Part shown: piece by piece, positions 50,289 through 61,424 of the stretch
Layout: every line of letters begins with the position of its first letter
How positions within the stretch are numbered: the stretch's first letter is position 1
DNA from: Chlorophyllum brunneum
Taxonomy: Eukaryota; Basidiomycota; Agaricomycetes; Agaricales; Agaricaceae
Direction: 5' to 3'
NCBI GenBank assembly: GCA_963576785.1
Contig: OY756142.1
Location: forward strand, 2,852,001-2,916,000
Length of the DNA stretch: 64,000 bases
Notes under the pieces: model-generated
What the model was told of the DNA's origin: nothing
The model's database searches: none
Seen by the model: the letters and a program-made list of their open reading frames with translations, nothing else
Made by a program: the position numbers and the translations under genes

Positions 50289-51943
50289 GGTTCTTGTTGT
50301 CTCCTTGCAACCTTACAGCGTCCTTTTAAAGCTTTCGCTTGACAGATATTGGGGAACATGAGGTGGTCTTGATGTCTGCACTGTAATAAATCACCTCATC
50401 AAGTTATTGCCTGTATGGAAGTTGGTTGTTAGAAAGCACGCGCTTCACATGATGCCAAGACAAATCTGAAGCTAAATTTCGACACTCAGTGCCACTCACC
50501 GTCAGGTGCTGTTCTTGCGAACGAGATGCCGACATCGGACACTGTTGTAGAGCAATTCTCATGCCCTGAACTGAGATGTTATCTTCACTAGTCGCAGAGC
50601 TCTGAAAGGAAAGAGGTTTCCTTCCTGAATGTAGCAATATTTGATCTCGTTGTATATGGGCGTGTCTGAGGTGAGTCTGGGAACCGCTCACCAGAGGTTT
50701 GGACCCAGACCATTCGGATTGGTGCGGTAGACGAAAAGGACTGTGCTCAAAGACATGAAGATATAAATTCAGCTCTCATAGTATCTACTGGCAACTTGGT
50801 AAGCCTCCGCGTCGAAAGGACCCTCCTGTCAAAGGGTGTTATGGTATCTGGGGTTGATAAATTCCACAGACAACCAAGGCTGGGACGTCAGTGGCACTTA
50901 GCCAGGGTTCTGATCGTAGTTGAGTTCGACGGTCCAGGTGTCATCAGGGCAGGGTATTGATGAGTTGATGAGTTAGGAACACCAGAAGGTACCGCATGAC
51001 GATGGCAAAAAGAGGTCAATATTCACGTATGGCGTTTGGCTGTCTAGTACGCTGGCGAGCATTTGTGCTTTGGATTCACTCATCACATTCCCTTGAAATT
51101 TACCACCACATCGGTCTCCCGAGTGTCAACTATAATGAGTGCTGAACATTGAACTCTAGTCGGCGGCTGAAGCGCTGAAGACTAATAAAAATAGACGGAA
51201 CTAATCAGCTGTCTGTCTGCAAGCCATACATCAATCATATATGTAACCTGACAAGCTTAGCTACTATCTGTTCCACGATCTAAGTCAAGATTTTCGCCCC
51301 GCGGCTACAGGAGAATACATGAGAAACCCCGTTCGTAGCTCTTTGCACACACCCTCATCAGTCATGAGATGAGCGCTGTAAATGGGCTGTGTCGTGTAGC
51401 CCACCAAGAGGGACCTGTCGGCTCCAGTTGATAGAGTCCTCCATCCATGGTCGGGTTTGAACTTGAGTTCGTTGATTCTCTAGGTGAGCATACTGTAAAT
51501 ACTGAACTGATGTGCCTTGAAGAGTAGCGTCACGTTTCTCACGTGAGTGTGACAGACGCGTGCTTCACCAAGAACTGTACCATATTTCCTGATTTGCGAA
51601 GTAAAGTTCACCGACTCAGGACCCAAATTATTTTAGAGTGTAACCCGGAAGACGCGACACTGGTGATTAGGGCCATCATCCTGTGGCCAATTGAATGCTT
51701 CGATCAAACCAACCAGATTGATGTTGAAAGGAGCCACAGCATGCCCACCACGTTTCTACTTCCGAAATCCAAGTGGTAATCTTACAATCCTGACAATTTT
51801 TTCCGTTCAATTATCTTGGGTTCTTAACGTCAACATCGACTACGGTACGCGCAACGATGGGAAATGTTATCTCGCATTTACTCCCCCTCCTTTTCCCCAC
51901 CATTTTTGCCAACCTAAGGCCTGACTTGCCCTACGTTTCGCTG
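50289..51943. other. Divergent intergenic between the cysteine-rich and CHAT copy 2 genes
   Basis: About 1.65 kb with no gene recognised. It should hold two promoters. Short frames (for example 50404-50691 minus) lack family resemblance. Confidence 0.4.
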
Positions 51944-54900
51944 ATGATGGATCCGCGAACCTCACAACAAAATAATGATGCAATACTCAACGATCTCCTC
52001 CAACTCATACCGGTAAGCGATTGTTGAAGCTTGGCGGTAGCACCCAGCGTTGACCTTCAAAATGTATCACAGACAAGCTATTTGAAAAATCTGGACGGAT
52101 GGATCCTCCTCCTGAAGGAGACACGAAACAGCTTTAGGACGGATGACCCCCAGTTCCTGTCCCAAAGCCTGAAACTAGCTGCCATGCTCGCTCTCCGCTT
52201 CGTAACCCGTTGTGATCTTCTGGACTGGGAGGAGGCAAAGGAGATCAGAGAGCGTCATCTAGCCGCAAAAGATCTCACTCAGGATAAATGGTGGTCTCAT
52301 TACTCGAAGCTCATGGATCTGGCATCCCAGTTCCATAACGAAAACCACGGCGCTGTCGGAGAAAGACGGAAAACAGGGAAGAGGGTGGTAAGGGACATCG
52401 ACCCAATCTATCCTCCTGTTTCCCTATCTCCCAACCACCCTGGAGCAGTCATGCCACCGATATGGAATGGTGTCGCTATCCAGGACGTTGAACCTCAAAC
52501 CAGGGAGCTCAGAGAATCCCTTAGGATGACAACCACTACAGATGAGCTCGACCTAGTAGTGCAATTCCTGACGAAGAATCTCCGTCGCACTGATGCAGAG
52601 TTCGACCTTGGGGAGTATGCTACATGGTGCTTTGAGATGGGCTTCTCCTACTATGCCCGCTTCCAGCATTCGGGAGACCCTAACGACCTTGAAGAAGCAT
52701 TTGATTATAATGCAACAGCTTCTTTCCTTTATACGAATCTCGCCTCTACAGACCCTGAGCACCGGGAGAATTTGCGGATGGCGACTGCCATTGTGTGGGA
52801 CTATATGGTATTTGGCACTTGGGTTGGGTCAGCGAACAGGCCATGGGATGTACTGGAACTTGTCGAACTCTTTGATTTGGTGATACAAAATAACGATCAT
52901 CAGGACGAACCCGTCCGAGAACATGTCCTGGCAGCCATGCATTTCTTACGATATTCCAGAACCCACAATCCTGATCACGCCCACATGGCTATCGAAAGTT
53001 GCGAGAGCGCATTTGACCATATCGTTCCTTCTAATCCAGAAGCTATCTCTCTTCAGCGTCTCAACCTTGCGTCTCTGTTTACGAGCCGCCATGTGCAATC
53101 TCTTGATTCAGATGACGTGACCGCTGCAATCCAGAACTTGCAAGAGGTGTCTAATGGAACCGCATCTGACGCAGCGAGGGCATTATTTGAATTGGCGTAT
53201 TTGTATAAATGGCGATACACGGAACTTGGCTACAGCAGTGACGATAAACTGTTGGCAGAAAAACATTTTCGAGAGGGTATCGATCGGGCGACTCTAGCCA
53301 CATCTGTTACCGAGCACATCGAATTCGCCCGACTTTACATCGACTCCTTCAAGAAGCATGGCGACCAGAAAGATTTGGTGGCGGCACTAGGCCTGCTACG
53401 TAATGTTGTTAGCACCATCGATGACAAGTCCCCGTCGTTCCCAGTTGTTGCTCTGCTGCTGGCGCGGACGTACAGGTCACGACCAATGACAGGCATTGAC
53501 GACGAAAACTTCAAGGAGTGTGTTCACTGGTATCAGAAGTTTGCAGATACCGCCGAGGGAGACGATGTTGCGCCAACGACTTCGCAGAAAGCCACCCTCG
53601 AGCATAGCAAGCTCACTGCCAAAGACATTTCGAATGAGCCTATATTACGATTGATGGCTGCACAGCGTTGGGGAGAGCTGTCTCTAGAAAAGGATATTCC
53701 GGATTGCCTGGAGGCATTCAGGCTCGTGGTCTCGTTGATTGATGAGGCTATCTGGATGGGGAATAAGATGGAGGACAAGTACCACTCCTTATCTAGGGCT
53801 CATTACCTTGGTGCTCCTGCTGTTGCTGCTGCGCTGAAGTTCGGGCGAGCGTCCAGCCTCGCAGTTGAGTACCACGAACATGGCTTGTCGATCGCGTATC
53901 GCCAGTTACTCCAACTGAGAACAAACGTTGGTGATCTTAAAACCAAATACCCGGATTTGGCCACGAAATTGAATGCCCTTTCGTCGGGTCTCGCTCACCT
54001 TTCGCAGACGACAGGCGCGAAAGCTGCAGGCAGTCGGGGTGTTTTCCTAGGAACGGAGAACGCCAGGCTGAATATGGCGTACAAGAAGCTGTTAAGTGAG
54101 ATACGCTCGAAATCTGGGTTTGAGCACCTTTTCCTGCCGCTTCCATACGAGAAGCTCGCTATTGCTTCGGTGTGTGGACCTGTGATCATGGTTGGATGTG
54201 ATTCGATCACCAAATCTGTCTATGCGCTGATAATTTTGCGGACCAACGACGAGCCTGTGCAAATGTGGCTGCCGAACGCCTCATACGACGATATCCATAC
54301 GCTGAGCGTAAAACTGTTGCAATTGTTGAGCCGATTGAATGTTTTACGCAGAGGGCCCGTTGCGACGGAAACTAGAGGGGGTCGACCAGCAGGATGGAAG
54401 AAGGATGTTACGTCAATGGAATTCGAGGCGATATTGAGTTGGATATGGACGAGGGTGGTTGAACCAGTCTTTGGCGAGCTGGCAAAAGTAAGCAGTTGGG
54501 TGTTGCCGCGTTTGCGTCAGGAACGTCATTCATTGGTTGTTAGAATGATATCAAATCGGGTCGAGTGTGGTGGTGTCCCTCGGGCAATTTCATCCAGCTT
54601 CCACTGCACGCCGCCGCGCCACCCGACTCTCCTTATGTCTCGTCCTATACGCACACGGTAGAGGCACTTGTCAATACTCGCCAGCGTGTGTCCGAAACCG
54701 ACAAGATGGGCCCGCTTCAGATATCTGCGGTCGGGATTGGCAAATATCCCGGACGCCCTGCTCTTTCGCTGGGTTCGGTCAAAACAGAGATGGATGCCCT
54801 TTCCCAGATCGCCAATGGCTGCGAGGCAATCCAGTTGAGGAGGATAGAGGACAACGAGGCATGTGTCGAAACCGTTCTCGCCGCGCTCAAATCTTCGCAT

Positions 54901-55320
54901 GTAGTACACCTTGCGTGTCATGGGTTCCAAAATCACGACCAAGCTCTCGATAGCCACTTGATCCTCAGCAATGGTAACCTCGAACTCAGGAGGATCTTGA
55001 AGGAGGAGCTGCGTTTAGCCGAGTTTGCGTTCTTATCAGCTTGCCAGACGGCTACAGGTCAAGAGAGGTTGTTTAATGAATCCGTCCACCTCGCTGGAGG
55101 CTTTATGGCTGCTGGATTCAAGGGCGTCATTGGCACGTTATGGAGCATAGCCGACGAAGACGCACCGAAGGCTGCTAAGGAGGTCTACGATGCGATCGTT
55201 ACAAAGGAGGGGCTAGATATTACAAAAGCAGCTGAAGGTTTACAGAGGGCTGTGCGGAAGATGAGAGAGAGGGGTGTCCCGCCTCATCGTTGGGTGCCTT
55301 TCATACATGTTGGCGTATGA
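51944..55320 (+). CDS. TPR-CHAT protein, copy 2 (putative caspase-like peptidase)
   Basis: A paralogue of copy 1, about 1,090 residues. Exon 1 (51944-52012) reads MMDPRTSQQNNDAILNDLLQ then LIP; exon 2 (52073-54487) begins TSYLKNLDGWILLLKETRNS; exon 3 (54544-55320) begins NDIKSGRVWWCPSGNFIQLP. The repeat region has one block of the LGEYATWCFEMGFSYYARFQ type where copy 1 has two, which largely explains the shorter length, followed by TPR-like helices (AEKHFREGIDRATLAT). The CHAT domain keeps the His in VVHLACHGFQ and the Cys in LSACQTATG, then HLAGGFMAAGFKGVIGTLW, and ends PPHRWVPFIHVGV*. Both introns are in the same places and phases as copy 1. It is undamaged. No nucleotide-binding domain or membrane segment is visible. 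Confidence 0.87.
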
Positions 55321-55387
55321 GATCATTTGACTGAAGCGATCAAGCCCTAGTCGCAGCAGGCATAAGATCAGGAGATTGAAGGGTTTG

Positions 55388-56165
55388 TCAAGCCATGACA
55401 CTTTTCATTGCAACTGTACTTGTAACAATGTTATCGACAATTGCGTGCTCTTTCGTTATGTCTCCTTGTACATTTTTGAGAGCGAGCTCGTTGGTCAGTT
55501 TATGATACTGTCAGTCCGAACATCAGCATTGTTCGATGTGGTGATGGGGGTTAATACAGACCTTTTTGATTGTTGACCAATCTGTGACTTCTTCCAACCG
55601 GGAAAACGGAATGAGCTCCCCATCGATGACGTTCTTCATTCTTGACTCGATTTCCTCCGCAGGGACAGCACCAGCATCGATGCGGACAACCAGCAGTGAA
55701 GTTGTGGTGTCCGAGACGCCATATCGTCGAATAGCTTCCGTGATCTGAGAGTGGTTAATCAGCTAACTTCATGAACCGCAAATTAAATATGCCTACATTG
55801 TTTGTCGGATTCAAGTTCCAAAGAATCTCTGAGTGCATGGTTTTTGTTCGTAATCCATTTTGCATTTCCGCAAGGATAGACTGATAAATTGCAGTCTGGA
55901 GGTGAAGTCGACTTGTTATCTATTCCTTATTGTAGTCTTATATCATCACTGAAGGACTAAAGAGACTGACAAGCCGTGCATCGATAAAGGCGAAATTGAC
56001 TTCTTCACGTTCGAGTTCGCCAGCTTCGCCCTCCATAGTCGAAGCGCTGATAATCCTTTTCCTCAGTGCAGTAGCATTTTTTAAATTTCTGAACAATGCA
56101 ACGTGCGTTGTAGCGCGATCTGGGCCAAGATGTGGAAAATAGAAGAGGTCCATATATTTGGCCAA
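55388..56165 (-). CDS. CGI121: CGI121, KEOPS/EKC complex subunit
   Basis: Cgi121 is a subunit of KEOPS, which makes the tRNA N6-threonylcarbamoyladenosine modification. The chain reads MDLFYFPHLGPDRATTHVAL, FRNLKNATALRKRIISA, VNFAFIDARL, then after an intron SRLHLQTAIYQSILAEMQNG, the family signature RTKTMHSEILWNLNPTNN, and after another intron ITEAIRRYGVSDTTTSLLVV. The C-terminal exon after TIKK reads YHKLTNELAL and ends STVAMKSVMA*. Four exons join in frame. Two in-frame starts are possible, 56165 (MAKYMDL) and 56153 (MDLFYF); the second matches homologues better. It is divergent from the PDI gene, whose ATG is only about 130-140 bases away. Confidence 0.85.
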
Positions 56166-56293
56166 TTAGTGGTGAGTGATTACAAACCACAAATTGACAC
56201 GACACACGACACAGCCATCACGTCACCATCTTGTTCCCCCCTATACTCCAGAGGAACTGGCTTCCTCTCGCCCATCCTCAACCGCAAGGCAAA
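56166..56293. promoter_or_regulatory. Compact bidirectional promoter, CGI121 / PDI
   Basis: About 130 bases separate the two divergent coding starts, so the promoters must overlap. A pyrimidine-rich tract occurs on the plus strand around 56220-56245. No specific factor site was identified. Confidence 0.5.
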
Positions 56294-58232
56294 ATGTATC
56301 TTCTGAAAGCTCTGAGAGAGCTACCTTTCTCCCTTGTATTAACAACACTCGCTGTTGTGTCCAGCGTTGCTGGTGCCCAGCTTCAACAACTAACGCCGTC
56401 TGATTTCAAAGATTCGACAGAGAAGGGACTGTGGTTCGTCGAGCACTTTTCGCCTTATTGCAGGCATTGCCGAAATTTCGCGCCGACGTGGGAGACTCTG
56501 GTCGAGGACTGTGAAAAAGAAATTCCAAGCGTGCATCTGGCGCAGGTGAATTGCGCGGTTCATGGTGGTGCGTGATGATATACTTTCACAAAAATGACTT
56601 GGGCTCAAAGGAGTGTTAGATCTATGTAACCAGAATGGCGTCAAGTCATATCCCACTCTCTTTATGTACAAAGATGGGAATCGGGTGGAGGAGTATGATG
56701 GGAGTCGAGACTTGGATGACTTGAAGCAATTTCTCAAGAAATATGCAAAGGAGGAGAGAGGAATTTCAATCGTGGAGGTGGATGAGGAGCCCCGGCCGGT
56801 TCTGAACACAAAGGGCGAGCTACTATCCATACATGACCAATCGACCTTCACTGCGACACTCGAACAAGGCCCAGCATTTGTTAAATTCTTCGCGCCCTGG
56901 TGTGGCCACTGCAAAAAGCTGGCGCCAGCATGGGTGCAACTAGCCGCTCACCTCAAAAACAAGGTTACAGTGGCAGAGGTAGACTGTGATGCCCACAGCT
57001 CGTTGTGCGCCCTACAAAAAATTCAAGGATACCCTACGTTGGTCTACTTTTCCAGTGGTATGCGTTCGGAGTATAATGGCGGACGGAGATTGGACCAATT
57101 GAAGACTTTCGCGGAAACGGCTGCAGAAGGCCGTTTGCATCCTCTTCACAGCGATTCTGAACTGGCCCAGTATGTCCAGGAGCATAATGTCGTATACTTA
57201 TTCCTATATTCGACCTCTAATGGCGATATTGTGGTATGTGCGTTATACCGTATATCCTGACCTCTTATTCACAAACATCCCATAGAAAGCCGCTCGTGAG
57301 GCCTCTGCACCTCTTCTTGGCTCTCCGCCGGTCTACACCTCCCACTCTCAAGACCTCATTACCCGGTACGGCGTCCCAACGTCCGCCACCTGGGCTCTCC
57401 TGGCCTTCAAAGACTATGACGCGGACAAACCTGCAGGTCATCTCTACGGCTTCTCAGACACACCCCTCACCGAAATGAAACGCTGGTTCATAACCCATCG
57501 TATTCCAACATTCCTCGAACTCGCATCAGATTCATTCCAAAGTGTTATGAATGCCCCACAAGAGCCACTCGTGGTCATTGCTGCTGTTACCGATGAGATG
57601 CGTAGCAAAGCAAAAGCGAAGCTTGAGCAGCTTGCAACCCGTTGGAAGGCAAAGACAGGTGGAAGCGGAGAGTTGAATGGAAAACAAGTTGTCTTCACCT
57701 GGATGGACGCTGAGAAGTGGAAAGACTGGTTGAAGAGTATGTATGGGATCAAGAAACACCATGATGAAGACAATCTGGACGACGTCCAGGTCATTATTAC
57801 TGATCATAAGGTGAGCGCCTATGGGGCATATTTAGTTTTCGATACTGAAGGATCATACAGCAATTGGTGTACTACGACTCGGATATTAATGGGCACAAGA
57901 TCAAGCTCACCTCAGAGAAGACGTTGTTCGCCACACTCGAGAAGGCCACCACTGGCAAGCTGCACTTTAAGCACTCGCAGAATGTCGTGGAGAGGGTAGC
58001 TCGGGTACGTTTCGCCTACCGCTTTCATCATCAATCATTTAATAACCCTTCATACTGACAGTGGCTGAATCACAAATTGACTGGAATCGAGTTCTATGTT
58101 ACCGCTCACCCATATAAGAGTGTTCTCTTCATTGTCGGTGGCATCGCGATCGTATTTTATTTGCTCTTCAGGTGGTTAGCCAGGGATATGCCGAACGACA
58201 GGGACTATTACAAGTCCTCGAGATTGGATTGA
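56294..58232 (+). CDS. Membrane-bound protein disulfide isomerase with two thioredoxin domains
   Basis: An ER oxidoreductase of the TMX/PDI type. The start gives a signal peptide (LPFSLVLTTLAVVSSVAGAQ). Thioredoxin domain 1 has active site SPYCRHCRNFAP, a CRHC variant of the usual CGHC; domain 2 has APWCGHCKKLAP. Each is followed by a cis-proline loop (KSYPTLFMY and QGYPTLVYF). A redox-inactive region follows, ending in a C-terminal transmembrane helix (VLFIVGGIAIVFYLLFRW) and a short cytosolic tail DMPNDRDYYKSSRLD*. Six or so exons join in frame. The tail is not a KKXX or HDEL retrieval signal. It is intact. Likely substrate: secretory proteins with disulfides. Confidence 0.88.
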
Positions 58233-58987
58233 TTGTATTCACTTTCTGCACTCCGCTGGGTTTATCTAGCCTGTTTGTTTCTACTAACTAATATTATTAC
58301 CTCACCTAGTTGGATGGATGTAGCTCTTCCAAGCGCGGTCAGATCATGGAATGGCTGGATATCATACATTGATTAATTATCATACATATCGGACCCTGTA
58401 GCTAGGCCCTGGCTATGTTGGGCGTTTCATCACGGTGTTTGAAGCTTGACATCTGATGCTCTGAGCTATTCTGGTCCTCATATCACCGTAGGGTCTTGGG
58501 ATGATGCTGATCCAAATTCCATCGTACGGCCGGGGTTGAAAATGGTCTGTACTGAAGGAAGATATTCTGTAGTCCACATCCACTTCTGATAGGCCAATCG
58601 CTTGGCCACCTGCCGCGAAACTCCATAACTACTGATCTCACAAGGATGGGAGTCTGCTAGAATCATGCAGACGGGAATTCATTACCAATCTCGTGGGCAA
58701 TTCGCGGTCCAGAATAATCTGTATCCAACCGGAACGTACGAGGGCCAGATTAAGATTACTGATCCAGAAGACTCGTCATATATTCATCGTTCGCTCACAC
58801 ACCCCCACTCGGAACATAAATCTGGTCCACAAACAGGGGTGGACAAGTCACATGATGTATATGACAACATCGATAACCGTCTGATCTCGCCCGGTTTAAG
58901 AACCCAGGTATTCCGTATTTTGCCTTTCCTTCGCACTTTCTCTCACTCTCACCACCTCGTCCTTATCTTCACGTAGTTTCTGAAATC
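58233..58987. other. Intergenic, FBA1 promoter side
   Basis: No gene is supported. The plus-strand frame at 58665-58976 runs through the FBA1 upstream region and CT-rich leader (58917-58975) and lacks family resemblance. Confidence 0.45.
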
Positions 58988-60673
58988 ATGGGTGTTCTCG
59001 ACGTTGTTCCTGTAAGCGCACAATCCAAATCCTGGGAGAGTGTTTAGTCGTATGCTCATTTATGACGTATTCTGTGGGTAATCTAGGCTGGTGTTTTGAC
59101 TGGCGATAACGTTCGCAAGTTGTTTGATTATGCCAAAGAGAATAAGGTGAGTAGCCGCGAGCTGGTTGTCTTCCAAAATGCTGACTTGTGCGCGTAGTTC
59201 GCCATTCCCGTAAGATTTTTTCCTCGTATTTTCTGTAGAAGTCCTTGACGGGGATTGAACGTCTGTCCTAGGCCATTGTGAGTATATTGTCCCTGTTTAA
59301 AATGCCACACCTCAAAAAAGCACTACAGAACACAACCTCCACCTCCATCATCAACGCGGTACTCGAGGCTGCCAGGTACTACACATCTCATCTGTTGAGA
59401 TGTTAATGAGCTTAAGCGCGTACTCCAGAGACATCAAATCACCTATCATCATCCAGGTTTCGCAGGGCGGTGCTGCCTACTTCGCCGGAAAGGGCCTTGC
59501 CAATGACAAGCAACAAGCGTCCATCGTTGGTGCCGTCAGTGCTGCCCATCACACCCGTCTCATGGCCAAGGCTTACGGAGTGTAAGCTTTTTTTTTCGTT
59601 TGTCGCGTTGATTTGATACGCGATCGCGGAGAATAGAGTCTGATGTCGTTCACCCGATAGGCCCGTCGTCATGCACTCCGATCACTGTGCGGAGAAACTT
59701 CTGCCCTGGTTCGATGGTATGCTTGATGCCGACGAACAATACTTCAAGGAGCATGGAGAACCTCTCTTCTCTTCCCACATGCTTGACCTTTCGGAAGAGC
59801 CCAATGAGAAGAACATCGCAACCTGCGAGAAGTACTTTAAACGCATGGCTCCTCTTGGTCTCTGGTTGGAGATGGAAATTGGTATCACTGGCGGTGAGGA
59901 GGATGGTGTCGACAACACGGGTGTTGACAAGGAAAGTTTGTACACTCAACCTCCTGACGTCTATGAGGTCTACAAGGCCCTTAGCGCCATTGGTCCCAAT
60001 TTCAGTATTGCTGCTGCTTTCGGAAATGTTCATGGTGTCTATAAGCCTGGAAATGTTCGCTTGAGGCCCGAACTCCTCGCTAAACACCAAGAATACACCC
60101 GCAAACAAATTAGCTCCAAAAACTCCAAGCCTCTGTAAGTGAATCGTTTGCTTGTCCTTGGGCGACCCTTTCTGATTTGCATGGTCTCAGTTATCTCGTC
60201 TTCCACGGTGGTTCTGGCTCTTCTCCCGAGGAAATCAAGACCGCGGTCAACGATGGTGTCATTAAGATGAATGTTGACACAGACACTCAATTCGCATACC
60301 TTGCTGGTATCCGAGTCAGTACCTTTCCGGGTTTCGCACAGCCTGCTACATTAAAACTCACTGGGCGTCATCCCCTTTGTAGGACTTCGTCTTGAAGAGG
60401 AAGGACTATCTCCTTGCTCAGGTTGGAAACCCCGAGGGCGCTGATAAACCGAATAAGAAGGTGATCCATTTGAATACGCAGGTATTCCCGGGCGCTGAAA
60501 TCCTCCATTGTACAGTACTACGATCCCCGTGTCTGGGTCCGTGAGGGTGAGAAAACGCTCACTGAGCGCGTCAAGGTTGCCTGCTCCGATCTTGGCAACG
60601 TCAGTGAGTAACCATTATTGGCTGGTATTGTACTGTTTTCATTGAGTGAAATTTCTCTGCAGACCGCCTGTGA
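58988..60673 (+). CDS. FBA1: Class II fructose-bisphosphate aldolase
   Basis: A Zn2+-dependent glycolytic enzyme that splits fructose 1,6-bisphosphate. It begins MGVLDVVPAGVLTGDNVRKL and continues FAIPAI then NTTSTSIINAVLEAARDIKS, IIQVSQGGAAYFAGKG, VVMHSDHCAEKLLPWFDGML (metal-binding His), LEMEIGITGGEEDGVDN, AAFGNVHGVYKPGNVRL, YLVFHGGSGSSPEEIK and KMNVDTDTQFAYLAGI, ending LGNVNRL*. All class II hallmarks are present. Two consecutive exons are tiny: 59198-59209 (FAIP) and 59272-59277 (AI). The first exon is just eight codons, and about nine exons are needed. Undamaged. Likely highly expressed, as in other fungi. Confidence 0.95.
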
Positions 60674-61424
60674 GCGCCACACGAATATTTCGAGGAGAAA
60701 AGGGAATGAAGGTCAAAAATTCAAAGTTAACCTATTTGATGTTCTTGTATCGAGCATAAATATTATTTGTTGTTTGTTTCCATTGTGCAAGGACCGTGTT
60801 TGGGGTAGTTTAGTACCGGTTTACTGACTGTGACCAGTAGATCCACTGCGTGCAACTGAGATATCGAGCTTCGTGCTTCAGGATTTGGTTGCGGGGCGGG
60901 GACGACACTTGAACAGTCCCTCATCGTAGGTAGTAGTAGTAGTAGTCGAAGGCTAGCTCGTTATTACCACGGAAAGCATACTACACCCTCCCCCATGACT
61001 TGTCTCAGTAAGGAGGCCAGTCTGTCCCACGATCAACTTACGCCAGCTGCTTGACTCCCATCGAAATTGATGTGAGGACTCTTGGGCAGCTTTGTGATCC
61101 AAGTGCGCATTTATCTCTCGTCTTGCACTATTTTCGGTTGATACACATCAAGATACGTGTGGTATTTGATAGTTCGTGCTTTACCCAATTATGTACTTAT
61201 GTTAATTGGTATAAGTGTGATTGTTATACATATACATAGTACTACTCGCTTTCTCTTGTCACCGCCCGACGTCAAACAATGACATATGCATAAATCAGTA
61301 CTGACAACACGGTTCTAAGACCCAGAGCAATTGCCCATCATAGATTTGACGGCAGTGTTCGATTGGAATACGCCCTTGTTCCACCACATCTGAATTAAAC
61401 TGGCGTGGATCCCCGTGGCACGAG
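60674..61424. other. Intergenic with a short GTA repeat
   Basis: No gene is recognised. A (GTA)n microsatellite of five or so units occurs near 60928-60945. It separates the 3' ends of convergent FBA1 and F-box genes. Confidence 0.45.

Noticed and set aside
58665..58976. Plus-strand frame of 103 residues before FBA1
   Set aside because: It overlaps the CT-rich FBA1 leader and has no family resemblance.
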